The notes under the pieces were generated by a model. The model made no database searches, was not told the origin of the DNA, and was given only the letters and a program-made list of their open reading frames with translations. Below are positions 52,910 through 61,515 of a DNA stretch of 64,000 bases, one piece after another. The stretch comes from Caballeronia turbans (GTDB taxonomy: Bacteria > Pseudomonadota > Gammaproteobacteria > Burkholderiales > Burkholderiaceae). A program made the translations under genes and the position numbers. The stretch covers positions 310,001 to 374,000 of the forward strand of contig FCOD02000002.1 in assembly GCA_001544655.2 (NCBI GenBank), in the 5' to 3' direction. The first letter of the stretch is position 1. Each line of letters opens with the position of its first letter.

Positions 52910-54649
52910 TCAGGTGCGATTGAGCGCGAAGACATAGAGCGTGCCGCCGCGCGGAACCTTGTCCGCGGCCTTCGCCATCGGTCCGCCCCAGATCGGGTTC
53001 GCGCCGCCATAGCCCGCGAGAATCGCCACGTATTCCTTGCCGTCGATCTCATACACCGAAGGTTGCGCGATGATGCCGCTCGCGAGCTTCGGGCTTTGCC
53101 ACAAGACCTTGCCGGTCTTTTCGTCGAACGCGTAGAGACGACCATCGAGCGAGCCGCTGAATGCGAGGCCGCCCGCCGTCGTCGCGACACCGCCGTTCCA
53201 GGGCAGCTTGCTCCAGTGGCTCCAGACCTTCTTGCCCGTATCGACATCGATGGCCTGCAACTCGCCATAACCTTTGCTGTTCGGCTCGGGCTTGATCTCG
53301 AAGCCTTCGCCGAGATAGGGCAGACCTTCCATGTAGTTCACCGACTTGCCCGACAAGGACATGCACGCATGCAGGGCCGGCACGATCGCGAGATGCGTTT
53401 GGGGATCGTATGACACGGACCACCAGTTCTTGCCGCCCAGAAAGCTCGGACATGTTTCGATGGTCGTGCCGGTCTTCGGATACTTGGCTGGGTCCTGAAT
53501 CGGCTTGCCATCGTCCGTATAGCCCGTGACCGATGTCGCGGTGACGAAAGGCCGCGCATAGATCAGCTTGCCGTTGCTGCGATCGATTGCGTGAAAGAAG
53601 CCGTTGCGGTCCGCGTGAACGATCGCGTCGTAGTCCTTGCCCTGATATTTGATATTCGCGAGCACGGGCGTGTTCACGCCGTCATAGTCCCACGTGTCAT
53701 GGGCCGTGTATTGGTAGTGCCACTTGAGATCACCCGTCTTCGGATCGAGAGCGAGCAGGGAATCGGAATAGAGATTGTCGCCGGGACGAAGATCGGCGAG
53801 CCACGGTCCCGGATTGCCGACGCCCCAATAAAGCGTCTTCGTCGCCGAGTCGTAGGTGCCGGTGAGCCATGCGGGCGCGCCACCATGTTCCTGCATGCCG
53901 TCGGGCCATGTATTGCCGCCAGGTTCCTTCGCGCCGGGCACGGTATAACGCTTCCAGAGCACCTTGCCGTCATTGGGATCGAGTGCGGCGATGAAACCGC
54001 GCGCGCCATACTCGCCGCCCGAACTGCCGACGACGAGCGCGCCATCGAGCGCCAGAGGTGCAAGCGAGAACGCGTAGCCGACGCCCGGATCGAACATCGC
54101 CTTCTTCCACACGAGCGCGCCTGTTTGCGCATCGAGGGCCGCCACTTCGCCGTTCAGCATCGCGACATAGACATTCTTTCCGTATAGCGCGACGCCGCGA
54201 TTGACCACATCGCAACATGCGGTCTTGAAGGATTTCGCATCGAGATTCGGCTCGTATTTCCATAGCTGCTTGCCCGTTGCAGCATCGAATGCATAAACGT
54301 TGTCCTTGGGCGTCGTCACGAAAAGAAAGCGTCCGTTGACGATGGGCGTCGCTTCGAAGCCTTGCTGCAAGTCCTTCGGAAACTTATAGCTCCACACCTG
54401 CTTCAAGTTCTTTACGTTGCTCGTGTCGATCTGCTTGAGCGGCGAATGCGCATGACCGTTATACGTGCGGTAGTACGTGAGCCAGCCTGGATCCTCCTGC
54501 GCGCTGGTAAGACGCTCGTAGCTGACTTCCGGATACGGCGCCGGCGTGCCGCTCGCCGCGATGGCTTGTTGCTGCGCTACGCAGAATGCAGCAACGGCGC
54601 CTGCTGCAATGGCCGCGATGCGCATTGCCGGACTGAAGCGAATCTTCAT
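52910..54649 (-). CDS. PQQ-dependent alcohol dehydrogenase with lanthanide-type metal site
   Basis: A 579-residue exported quinoprotein (signal ending AFCVAQQQAIAAS). An eight-bladed propeller with tryptophan docking motifs. The vicinal disulfide is Cys145-Cys146 (TACCDVV). The metal ligands are Glu213 (GGEYGARG), Asn279 (GVGNPGPW) and the catalytic Asp321; two residues later Asp323 completes WDYDGVN. That extra Asp is the lanthanide signature of XoxF and PedH/ExaF; calcium enzymes have Ala or Ser there. It should oxidise primary alcohols in the periplasm. A sigma-54 promoter (54727-54741) lies 78 bases upstream. Confidence 0.9.
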   Translation of the reverse strand: MKIRFSPAMRIAAIAAGAVAAFCVAQQQAIAASGTPAPYPEVSYERLTSAQEDPGWLTYYRTYNGHAHSPLKQIDTSNVKNLKQVWSYKFPKDLQQGFEATPIVNGRFLFVTTPKDNVYAFDAATGKQLWKYEPNLDAKSFKTACCDVVNRGVALYGKNVYVAMLNGEVAALDAQTGALVWKKAMFDPGVGYAFSLAPLALDGALVVGSSGGEYGARGFIAALDPNDGKVLWKRYTVPGAKEPGGNTWPDGMQEHGGAPAWLTGTYDSATKTLYWGVGNPGPWLADLRPGDNLYSDSLLALDPKTGDLKWHYQYTAHDTWDYDGVNTPVLANIKYQGKDYDAIVHADRNGFFHAIDRSNGKLIYARPFVTATSVTGYTDDGKPIQDPAKYPKTGTTIETCPSFLGGKNWWSVSYDPQTHLAIVPALHACMSLSGKSVNYMEGLPYLGEGFEIKPEPNSKGYGELQAIDVDTGKKVWSHWSKLPWNGGVATTAGGLAFSGSLDGRLYAFDEKTGKVLWQSPKLASGIIAQPSVYEIDGKEYVAILAGYGGANPIWGGPMAKAADKVPRGGTLYVFALNRT

Positions 54650-54726
54650 CGTTGTCTCCTGGGTATTGTCGATGCAACGTCTACTTGAATCTCGATAGCG
54701 ATGCGAACGGTTGCGGCATCTTCAAG

Positions 54727-54741
54727 GCAAGTCATGTGCCA
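54727..54741 (-). promoter_or_regulatory. Sigma-54 promoter of the PQQ dehydrogenase
   Basis: On the minus strand TGGCAC-N5-TTGC is a perfect core match to the -24/-12 consensus, with GG and GC separated by ten bases. Transcription would begin near 54716, giving a leader of about 67 bases before the ATG at 54649. Confidence 0.75.
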
Positions 54742-54863
54742 TTGATGATTCATGTGCCCGCTTGCCTTGCTGCATGCGGATCTCATGCACGAGGAGCTGG
54801 ACGCAAGCGTCGTGCGATGTTCATGCAGGGGTGTTGCATCGTGGAGCAGTGGGGCGATCGACG

Positions 54864-54880
54864 TGTTGCCCGATGTGACA
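54864..54880. promoter_or_regulatory. TGT-N11-ACA activator site upstream of the PQQ dehydrogenase
   Basis: TGT and ACA are separated by 11 bases (extended GTTG/CAAC symmetry). It lies about 125 bases upstream of the -24 element, a normal enhancer distance for a sigma-54 activator. The same spacing occurs twice before pqqA. Confidence 0.5.
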
Positions 54881-54888
54881 ACGCGCGT

Positions 54889-55170
54889 TCAGTCGATCCA
54901 GCCGAGACGGCGCGCTTCATCGATGAAGCGATAGACATCGGCGGCGAGCCCCGCCATTCCGAAGCGCGCTTCCAGCTCGCCGATGATGTCGTCGAGTTCG
55001 CGCGTTCCATCACAGCGCGCGAGTATTTCGCCAGCGCTGCGATTCAGTTCGATGCTGCCGCGCGGATGCACGATCTCGCACGTGCGCATGCCCGCATGCC
55101 AATGCAGCTTAAGAGGCGCACGCAAGCGCGGGCGCGTGGGTGCGCCCGTATGCGCGGTCGTTGAGTTCAT
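54889..55170 (-). CDS. pqqD: PqqD: PqqA-binding chaperone for PQQ biosynthesis
   Basis: A 93-residue protein with the PqqD/RRE fold: RLRAPLKLHW, RGSIELNRSAGEILARCDG, ELDDIIGELEARF and VYRFIDEARRLGWI. PqqD holds the PqqA leader and presents it to the radical SAM enzyme PqqE. It lies 65 bases after pqqA on the same strand; pqqB, pqqC and pqqE are absent from the window. No clear ribosome-binding site precedes the ATG at 55170. Confidence 0.88.
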   Translation of the reverse strand: MNSTTAHTGAPTRPRLRAPLKLHWHAGMRTCEIVHPRGSIELNRSAGEILARCDGTRELDDIIGELEARFGMAGLAADVYRFIDEARRLGWID

Positions 55171-55235
55171 GTGGGACGGGAAGAGAAGGACGCAGGCCCG
55201 GGCGCTGTTCGACCCGGGCTTGCTTCATCGAAGCG

Positions 55236-55310
55236 TTAGCGTGTGGCGATATACATCGTGATCTCAAAGCCGAAGCGCAGATCGGTGAAGGCAGGCGTCG
55301 TCCATTGCAT
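55236..55310 (-). CDS. pqqA: PqqA: precursor peptide of pyrroloquinoline quinone
   Basis: A 24-residue peptide: MQWTTPAFTDLRFGFEITMY followed by IATR. Glu16 and Tyr20, in the conserved E-x-x-x-Y arrangement, are the two residues that become PQQ. The start is the ATG at 55310, six bases after AGGAG; an ATG two codons earlier abuts the site. Together with pqqD it could supply or amplify precursor when the dehydrogenase is needed. Confidence 0.92.
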   Translation of the reverse strand: MQWTTPAFTDLRFGFEITMYIATR

Positions 55311-55372
55311 GTTCATCTCCTAAGGTGATGTTCGAGTCGGATCGCGAAGGATTCGCAATCGGACATCGAAAA

Positions 55373-55387
55373 TGCAAGCTCCATGCC
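55373..55387 (-). promoter_or_regulatory. Sigma-54 promoter of pqqA
   Basis: Minus strand GGCATG-GAGC-TTGCA: GG and GC are ten bases apart, as required for sigma-54. One base of the -24 core differs from TGGCACG. A leader of about 52 bases would precede pqqA. Confidence 0.6.
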
Positions 55388-55464
55388 TTCGAAGAAAACG
55401 CAGTGCATGTGCACGGTTTAGCCTTTCAGTTTCATTTCGAAGTAGCGCGATTCACGTGCCGCGC

Positions 55465-55481
55465 TGTACCCCTTAGGAACA
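55465..55481. promoter_or_regulatory. TGT-N11-ACA activator site 1 before pqqA
   Basis: TGT and ACA with an 11-base spacer. It lies about 85 bases upstream of the pqqA -24 element and overlaps an ACCCCT/AGGGGT inverted repeat. Confidence 0.55.
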
Positions 55482-55485
55482 GGGG

Positions 55486-55502
55486 TGTCTCGAAGTGGAA
55501 CA
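55486..55502. promoter_or_regulatory. TGT-N11-ACA activator site 2 before pqqA
   Basis: TGT and ACA with an 11-base spacer, with outer symmetry GGTGT/ACACC. Its centre is 21 bases from site 1, two helical turns, so both sites face the same way. Confidence 0.55.
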
Positions 55503-55516
55503 CCGCATGGAACAAC

Positions 55517-57460
55517 TCACTGCTCCATCGCTGAACAAGCGGGCATCTTGCGATAGATCGTGTTGCGCGAAACGCCGAGCGCACGCGCGGCGGCGGATAC
55601 GTTGCCACGATGTCGCGTGAGCGCAGCGGCGATCACGGACGCCGTGACTTCCTGTAGTCGTCCCGAAGCGGGCGCCGATGAAGGGCATGCTTCAAACACG
55701 TTTTGCGTATTAACGCGAGGCTCCTCGAAGAAGTCATCAGGAAGATGTTCACGGCGAATGCAGCCGTCGTCGTCCACCATCGCGGCGGAGGTGCGCAGGA
55801 GATTGCACAGTTGCCGGAAGTTGCCGGGCCACGCGTAGCGCTGGAAGAGCGCCATCACTTCATCGTCGATGGACAGGCGCGTGCCCCGTGATTCGTCGGC
55901 GCTCACGGCGTGCAGCATCTTCGTGATCACAGTTGCGAGGTCGGTGCGCTCGCGCAATGGCGGCAGCTTGACGATGAGTCCGTTCAGTCGGTAATACAAG
56001 TCTTCGCGAAAGCGGTTCTGCTCGATCATCTCTCGCAAATTGCGGTGCGTCGCGCAGATGATGGCTACATCGACCGGTATCGACCTGCTGGAACCCAGTG
56101 GATCGACGACGCGCTCCTGCAGAACGCGCAGAAGGCGCACCTGCAGCGGATAGGGCATGTCGCCGATCTCATCGAGAAACAGCGTGCCGCCGTTCGCCTG
56201 CAGCAGCTTGCCGGCCGCGCCCTTGCGCCGGGCGCCGGTGAAGGCGCCTTCCTCATAGCCGAAGAGTTCCGATTCGATCAGGTTCTCGGGAATCGATGCG
56301 CAGTTCACCGCGACGAACGGTCCCGCGCGGCGCGGCGAATCGCTGTGAATCGCCTGCGCGAGCAGTTCCTTGCCGGTGCCTGTTTCGCCGGTGACGAGTA
56401 TCGGTATGTCCTTGCCGATGACCTTGCGGACCTTGGCGATCACCACAGCCACTTTTGGATCGCCCGTGTCGAGTGAAGCGAGCTTCGATGACGCATCGAT
56501 TGCAGCGGATGCGCGCGGCGCGGCTTTGATCGCATTGGATGTGGGCGCCACTCCGGCGAGCGGCGCACGGTTCAGGCGCACACGCGCGCACACGACGGCG
56601 CCGTTGTTCAGGTCGAGGGGAAAATGCGGAGCGCGGCTCGCATGCGAACGATCGATCAGTTGTGCGCTCGTCAGTCCGAAGAGCGACGAGAGCGTATGCG
56701 CGCGCAGCGACGCGATCGACAGGCCGAACTGAAACTGCGCGCTGCGATTGGCGGAGAGAAAGCGACCATCGCAGGTGAAGGCCATGATGCCTTCCATCAG
56801 CGTGCCGAGAAATTCGGGGCGGCTATGAAACGCGATCTGCAGCATGCCCTGAAAAGTGCTGGAAAACAGATGGTTTTCGATCATCTGCACGGACATGCGC
56901 GCGAGCGCCATCGTGTGGCGATGGTAGCTTCGATGATCGCCGGTCACATCGAGCACGCCGATCAGATCGCCATAGGGATCGAGGATCGGCACGCTTGAGC
57001 ACGTCAAAAAGCGATTGGCCGCGAGATAGTGCTGATCGCCATGCACGACGGTGGGCGAGCGTTCCGCAATTGCGGTGCCGATCGCATTCGTGCCTTGCCG
57101 TTCCTCGGCCCAGTTCGCGCCGGCTCTCAGCGCAACTTTCTCGGCGCGTGCGAGGAAATCGTCGTCGCCGGTGGAATGGAGGATGAGACCTTGCGCATCG
57201 GTCAGCACGATCATGCTTTGCGTGTTCACGATCTGTTCGCGCAGCGTTTCCATTACCGGCGTCGCGTGCGCGCACAGCACACGGTTCTGTTCGAGCTTGA
57301 GCAGCAACTCGCCTTCGGTGAGCACGTCGTAATCGGGGCGGGTCGATGCGTTCAGGCCGAACGTCTCCGACCGTTCGTGCGCCTTGCGGATCGAGGGGAT
57401 CAGCCAGCCGCTCCCTTGTTCATCGTGGCTCGCCGCGATTTGGTGAATAACGTCTTGCAT
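55517..57460 (-). CDS. Sigma-54-dependent activator, AcoR-like (GAF-AAA-Fis)
   Basis: A 647-residue activator. A GAF-type sensor occupies the N-terminus (IVLTDAQGLILHSTGDDDFL; ERQGTNAIGTAI). The AAA+ domain has Walker A GETGTGKE near residue 357 and the sigma-54 contact loop EEGAFTGARRKG near 404. A Fis helix-turn-helix ends the chain (RGNVSAAARALGVSRNTIYRK). The start at 57460 follows AGGAGG. It has no response-regulator receiver, so a small molecule, as for acetoin/alcohol AcoR proteins, is the likely signal. It lies between the PQQ operons and the double-glycine peptide gene, each of which has a sigma-54 promoter. Confidence 0.9.
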   Translation of the reverse strand: MQDVIHQIAASHDEQGSGWLIPSIRKAHERSETFGLNASTRPDYDVLTEGELLLKLEQNRVLCAHATPVMETLREQIVNTQSMIVLTDAQGLILHSTGDDDFLARAEKVALRAGANWAEERQGTNAIGTAIAERSPTVVHGDQHYLAANRFLTCSSVPILDPYGDLIGVLDVTGDHRSYHRHTMALARMSVQMIENHLFSSTFQGMLQIAFHSRPEFLGTLMEGIMAFTCDGRFLSANRSAQFQFGLSIASLRAHTLSSLFGLTSAQLIDRSHASRAPHFPLDLNNGAVVCARVRLNRAPLAGVAPTSNAIKAAPRASAAIDASSKLASLDTGDPKVAVVIAKVRKVIGKDIPILVTGETGTGKELLAQAIHSDSPRRAGPFVAVNCASIPENLIESELFGYEEGAFTGARRKGAAGKLLQANGGTLFLDEIGDMPYPLQVRLLRVLQERVVDPLGSSRSIPVDVAIICATHRNLREMIEQNRFREDLYYRLNGLIVKLPPLRERTDLATVITKMLHAVSADESRGTRLSIDDEVMALFQRYAWPGNFRQLCNLLRTSAAMVDDDGCIRREHLPDDFFEEPRVNTQNVFEACPSSAPASGRLQEVTASVIAAALTRHRGNVSAAARALGVSRNTIYRKMPACSAMEQ

Positions 57461-57807
57461 CGCCTCCTCCTTTGCAGAACCGGTCGTATCGCCGGATATC
57501 TGAGCGCGGATAAAAGCAAGTCCTGCGCCAATGAGGGCAAACAAATTTCCGTGTTGGCGAAACGAAAGGATGGGCGATGTCGTCGCGACGCCCACAGTGC
57601 CGCGCATCGTGTGTTGGCCGGCGTCTGACCTGCCGCGTTGATGATGATGCGGGTCTGCCTGCCGCAAGGCCGCGGCATAAGGCGCAGCGGCTTCGAGACC
57701 ATATACCCAAGGGTTGGCATATCAAATGCAAAAGACAGAGCGGGCGCCAACAAACGCTCGATTCGAATCTAACGAACTCTCGCTCACGCACCGCAAGGAG
57801 AAACGCC
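57461..57807. other. 347-base divergent control region
   Basis: It separates the sigma-54 activator from the double-glycine peptide gene. It holds the peptide's sigma-54 promoter (57715-57730). A TGT-N13-ACA stretch around CGTCGCGACG lies near 57580-57600, but no TGT-N11-ACA site is found. Confidence 0.5.
57715..57730 (+). promoter_or_regulatory. Sigma-54-like promoter of the double-glycine peptide gene
   Basis: TTGGCAT...ATGCA: GG (57716-57717) and GC (57728-57729) are exactly ten bases apart. The -12 box reads ATGCA instead of TTGCA. A leader of about 67 bases would precede the ATG at 57808. Confidence 0.5.
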
Positions 57808-58002
57808 ATGGCGAACCTGAAGCTCGACGATCTGCAACATGCCCAGCATCTGTCCTCTTCCGAGATGTCCCGGATCGTCGGAGGCGACAAGAAGGAGCCG
57901 GCCGGAAAGCCGATTCATATCGACGCTCAAAGCGGCGTGCTGACGTTCAAGGACGGCTCACAATGGACGATGGACCTGAACGGCAAGCTGCATCCACTGT
58001 GA
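57808..58002 (+). CDS. Small peptide with a consensus double-glycine leader (bacteriocin/RiPP-like precursor)
   Basis: A 64-residue protein starting at 57808 after AAGGAG. Residues 15-26 read LSSSEMSRIVGG, matching at every key position the LSxxELxxIxGG leader of peptides cleaved and exported by C39-peptidase ABC transporters. Cleavage after Gly26 would free a 38-residue core (starting DKKEPAGKPIH, ending NGKLHPL), with no cysteine and one tryptophan. No transporter, peptidase or immunity gene lies in the window. A bacteriocin-like, signalling or modified peptide are options; the leader is firm, the function is not. Confidence 0.75.
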   Translation: MANLKLDDLQHAQHLSSSEMSRIVGGDKKEPAGKPIHIDAQSGVLTFKDGSQWTMDLNGKLHPL

Positions 58003-58029
58003 TGCGAGTGCGTCTAATCTCCTCGTGAT

Positions 58030-58068
58030 AGAAGGCCGGACGTGCTCCGTGGCGCGGCCGGCCCTTCT
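58030..58068 (+). terminator. Hairpin terminator after the double-glycine peptide gene
   Basis: AGAAGGCCGG pairs with CCGGCCCTTCT (one extra C) around an 18-base loop, followed by CCTCTTGC. It lies 28 bases past the stop at 58002. Confidence 0.5.
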
Positions 58069-58124
58069 CCTCTTGCATTCAAAACGTTTGATGCCGGTTT
58101 GCGTTATGTCTTTTGCATACGGAA

Positions 58125-58769
58125 TCACAGACCGGTTCGGCCCGCGGTAAGTACGAGCCGCAAGCCGAGTATCGCGATCACGCTCGCGGCAATCCGGTCG
58201 ATCCATTTCCTCGCGCGCAGATACATTTCGCGCGGACGCTTGCTGGAGAAACCCAAAGCGACGACCGTGTACCAGCCCGTCTCGATCGCGAAGACCATCG
58301 GCGGCAAGACGAAGTAGCACCACAGCGGAGGATGTTGCGGCAGGAGCGCCGCGAAGATGCTGCCGTACCAGATGGCGGTCTTCGGATTGCTCAACTGCGT
58401 CGTGAGGCCGAGCCAGAACGATTTGCGTGCGCTCGTCGCGAGTGCGGGCGGATCGTCTTGCGTCGACATCTGCATCGGCTGCGCGGCGCCGCGCCAGATC
58501 TTCGACGCCACGTAGAGGAGATACAGCCCGCCCGCGACCTTCAGCCCGACGTAGAGCCACTCGACGGCCACGAGCAGCGTATAGAGGCCGGCCAGAGCGA
58601 TGCCGCCGAAGAAGATGCCGCCGACGCCCATGCCGAGCGCGGTCGCGAGACCATCGGCGCGAGATATGCCGATCGCATTGCGGGCCACGATCACGAAACT
58701 CGGGCCCGGAATCATCGCGCCCAGCAGCAGCGAGAACAGAATCGCGAATACGGCGGTGGATGCGGTCAT
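58125..58769 (-). CDS. LysE-family translocator
   Basis: A 214-residue membrane protein with about six helices. The opening FAILFSLLLGAMIPGPSFVIVARNAIG and the NPKTAIWYGSIFAALLP motif define the LysE/RhtB exporter family. Such proteins export amino acids or their analogues. The start at 58769 follows GGGAGGAG; a longer frame exists. Confidence 0.9.
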   Translation of the reverse strand: MTASTAVFAILFSLLLGAMIPGPSFVIVARNAIGISRADGLATALGMGVGGIFFGGIALAGLYTLLVAVEWLYVGLKVAGGLYLLYVASKIWRGAAQPMQMSTQDDPPALATSARKSFWLGLTTQLSNPKTAIWYGSIFAALLPQHPPLWCYFVLPPMVFAIETGWYTVVALGFSSKRPREMYLRARKWIDRIAASVIAILGLRLVLTAGRTGL

Positions 58770-58879
58770 CGGATTGTCTCCTCCCATTCTGAATGCACTC
58801 GAATGCGGTTTGAATGCGGCATGCAAAACGCACGATTGCATTCACGATGCATGATACGCGCGATGTTGCGCGCCTCGCT

Positions 58880-60460
58880 CTAGCCAGCGCCGCCTGCGAC
58901 GCTGTCCTCGTGGATCGCGCGGTTGCGGCCGGTTCGTTTGGCGAGATAGAGCGCGGCGTCGGCACTATTGAGCAGCTTGAGCGCATCTTCGATCTGGCGC
59001 GGCGAGGCGGTCGCGATACCGATGCTGATCGTCAGCACGCCCTTGGGCGCGGCACTGTTGGTGATGGCGAGTTTCTCCACTTTCTCGCGCAGGCGCTCGG
59101 CGAACGTGATCGCGCCGTTCGCTTCGGCACCCGGCAGCACGACCACGAATTCCTCGCCGCCGTAGCGCGCCACGATATCCCCGGGCCGCTTCGTGGAATT
59201 CTGTATGCAATCGGCCACTGCGACGAGCGCATCGTCGCCCATCGCGTGACCGTAAGTGTCGTTGTACAGCTTGAAGTGATCGACGTCGACGAACAAGGCG
59301 GATAGGGGTTGATCGGCGCGACGGGCGCGCCGCCATTCCTCGTCGAGCCGGCGGTCCAGCGCGCGGCGATTGGACAGGCCGGTGAGCGAATCGGTGCCTG
59401 CAAGGCGTTGCAGCTTCGCTTGCGCGATCGCCCGCGACCGCAGCGAGATCGCAAGCAGCCAGGAGATGACGACAAAGCCGCCGCCGAACGTCATCGTCAG
59501 TCCGCCAATGACGATGCTGCGCTCGCGCCACGCAGCGAGCACTTCATGCTCCGCGGGCGCGACCGCCGCAATCATCTGCGTGCCGGGTACGTGCTGGAAG
59601 GTATAAAGCCGTCGCACACCGTCGAGTGGCGATTTCGATATGTACGAGCCGGACGGAGCGTCGCGCATCGCGGCGAAGGTCGGCGATCTGGCGACGTACC
59701 TGGCTTCGTCCAAGGGCAATGCAGGCTTGCGCGCGATCATCACGCCGTCCTGCTGAACGATGAACACGGACCCCGACCTGCCGACGTTCACGCGCGAAAG
59801 CAGGTTCTTGAAATAGGCCACGTCCAGCGCGATCACCGCGACACCCGCGAACGACCCGTCCGGTGCATCGATGCGCCGGCTCAGCGCGAGCGAGACCGCG
59901 CCTTTGCGCAGCCGCGACACGTAGGGTCCGGAAATGAAGAGGCCGGCGTCGGGATGTTCGGCATGCGCCTTGAAGTAATCACGATCGTTGAAGAGCAGGT
60001 CGGCGTGCTCTGAAGGATCGCGTTCGACGACGATGCGTCCTTCGCGATTCATCACGAACGCGCCGCCGACATAGTTCGTGCCGGTGGCGCCATCGAAGAG
60101 CACGAGTTTGCGCAGATCGGGAGGAAGCGTCATCACGGCGGGGTTTTGTATGCCGCTGACGATGGTGCGCAGCGACAGGTCGCTCGATTCGATGTTGCGC
60201 GCGATATCGGCGCTCAAGGTAGCGACGAGGTTGGCCGCTGCCTGATTCGCGTTCTGCAATGCCTGCGCGCGACCTTGCCAAAGCGCGGCAAACGACAACG
60301 CGGCCATGGAAACGGCGATGGCGGTGCCAATGAGTCCGGCGAGCGCCGGAAACCGCGAAAACGCATCGGCGAAGCGCATCGCGGCGGTGCTGTTGCGCCG
60401 CATCAGCCGGCGGCTGACCATGCGTCCGGTCTTGCGAACGGCGTTCAATCTGGCGGGCAT
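58880..60460 (-). CDS. Membrane-bound diguanylate cyclase with periplasmic Cache sensor
   Basis: A 526-residue protein. A helix lies at about residues 41-62, a periplasmic dCache region to about 310 (FVMNREGRIVVERDPSEHADLLFNDRDYFKAH), a second helix near 315-335, then a GGDEF domain. The active-site motif is GGEEF at 434-438. An RxxD inhibitory I-site (RPGD, 425-428) sits five residues before it, so product feedback is expected. It makes cyclic di-GMP in response to an external ligand, probably a small organic compound. Confidence 0.93.
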   Translation of the reverse strand: MPARLNAVRKTGRMVSRRLMRRNSTAAMRFADAFSRFPALAGLIGTAIAVSMAALSFAALWQGRAQALQNANQAAANLVATLSADIARNIESSDLSLRTIVSGIQNPAVMTLPPDLRKLVLFDGATGTNYVGGAFVMNREGRIVVERDPSEHADLLFNDRDYFKAHAEHPDAGLFISGPYVSRLRKGAVSLALSRRIDAPDGSFAGVAVIALDVAYFKNLLSRVNVGRSGSVFIVQQDGVMIARKPALPLDEARYVARSPTFAAMRDAPSGSYISKSPLDGVRRLYTFQHVPGTQMIAAVAPAEHEVLAAWRERSIVIGGLTMTFGGGFVVISWLLAISLRSRAIAQAKLQRLAGTDSLTGLSNRRALDRRLDEEWRRARRADQPLSALFVDVDHFKLYNDTYGHAMGDDALVAVADCIQNSTKRPGDIVARYGGEEFVVVLPGAEANGAITFAERLREKVEKLAITNSAAPKGVLTISIGIATASPRQIEDALKLLNSADAALYLAKRTGRNRAIHEDSVAGGAG

Positions 60461-60675
60461 TCAGGTTCTCCGCGTGACGCCATTTCCGCACGACCCGGCG
60501 CGGTATGGCCTGCGGTGCGAGCACGCTTTGCGTCGAAAAACTCCATGTTTCAGGGGGGATTCGCTGCGTGTAATCGAACGTCGATTGTAGTCGCTTGGAA
60601 CGCAGCGGTTTCGCACGGGCGCCCATGAATCAGCCGTTGCGTTATCTCGTGATCAGCTGGCGTCTCCTGCACCCG

Positions 60676-61515
60676 CTACTTCACGAGGTGCAGCCGCTTC
60701 GTGATGATCGTACCTTCCTTGCGATCGATGAGCCACGCTGCATCAACTCTTCCATTCAATGTCGATGTCCTGCGCGTGATATCCGTGGGTTCTTCGTCGG
60801 TAGGCGCGCTGTGTTCGATGTCATCGGTCAGGTAGGGCGGCGCGAGCGAGCAGATGAGCACGATCGCGAAGTCGCCGTTGCCGTGCGCATGATCGAAGCT
60901 CGGGAGCACGATCCGGCCGCTGACGGTCGTCTTGATGCCGCTCTGCGGCTTCAACTGAATGACGTCGAAGGTCTGAACGAATCCCTTCTCCTTGGCCTCT
61001 GGCGCGACGACGAGCTTGCGGCCGCTTTGTCCCTTCACGGTCTGCTTGAGCAGGATGGCATCGGGATTTTCAGGTGCCGCGAGCGAGACATTCACTGAAA
61101 GGACCTTCTTTCTCGACAGATAGCGCACGCCATATGAAACCGGAATGACGAACGTGAACGTGCGCTCGGTCTGCTCGCGAGGCTGACTCGCGCCCGACGC
61201 CGCGGATGCGCCTTGCTGCGCCTTGTGAAACGGACGCGAGAGAAAGGCCCGTACGCGGTTCGTGATCGATGCCGATTGTCCCGGCGCAGGGTGCCCCGCG
61301 AGCGCGTCGCGGACTTGCGCGGGATCGTCGCCGGTGAAGTTCGGCGCAAGCGCGTTGGCGGACAGGATGACTTGCGCCGATGTACTGCTCGCGCCCTCGA
61401 CTGCACTTGCAGCATGACCACCATGCGGCGCGGCTGCGAAAGTGCACACTGGCCCGCACGACAACGCGCAGGTCATGCACAGCGCCGCGCCACGTCCACG
61501 ATTCAATAGAAGCAC
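60676..61515 (-). CDS. Hypothetical exported protein
   Basis: A 279-residue protein. The N-terminus has a signal-like segment with several cysteines (ALCMTCALSCGPVCTFAAA). The rest looks like an all-beta domain (RTFTFVIPVSYGVRYLSRKKVLSVNVSL; GDFAIVLICSLAPPYL). No family is recognised. Possibly an envelope protein. It is a single gene with free space on both sides. Confidence 0.6.
   Translation of the reverse strand: MLLLNRGRGAALCMTCALSCGPVCTFAAAPHGGHAASAVEGASSTSAQVILSANALAPNFTGDDPAQVRDALAGHPAPGQSASITNRVRAFLSRPFHKAQQGASAASGASQPREQTERTFTFVIPVSYGVRYLSRKKVLSVNVSLAAPENPDAILLKQTVKGQSGRKLVVAPEAKEKGFVQTFDVIQLKPQSGIKTTVSGRIVLPSFDHAHGNGDFAIVLICSLAPPYLTDDIEHSAPTDEEPTDITRRTSTLNGRVDAAWLIDRKEGTIITKRLHLVK

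Noticed and set aside
51603-52937. 444-codon + strand frame over the cytochrome fusion gene
   Set aside because: Antisense shadow with Arg-rich composition; the minus strand has CXXCH and a signal peptide.
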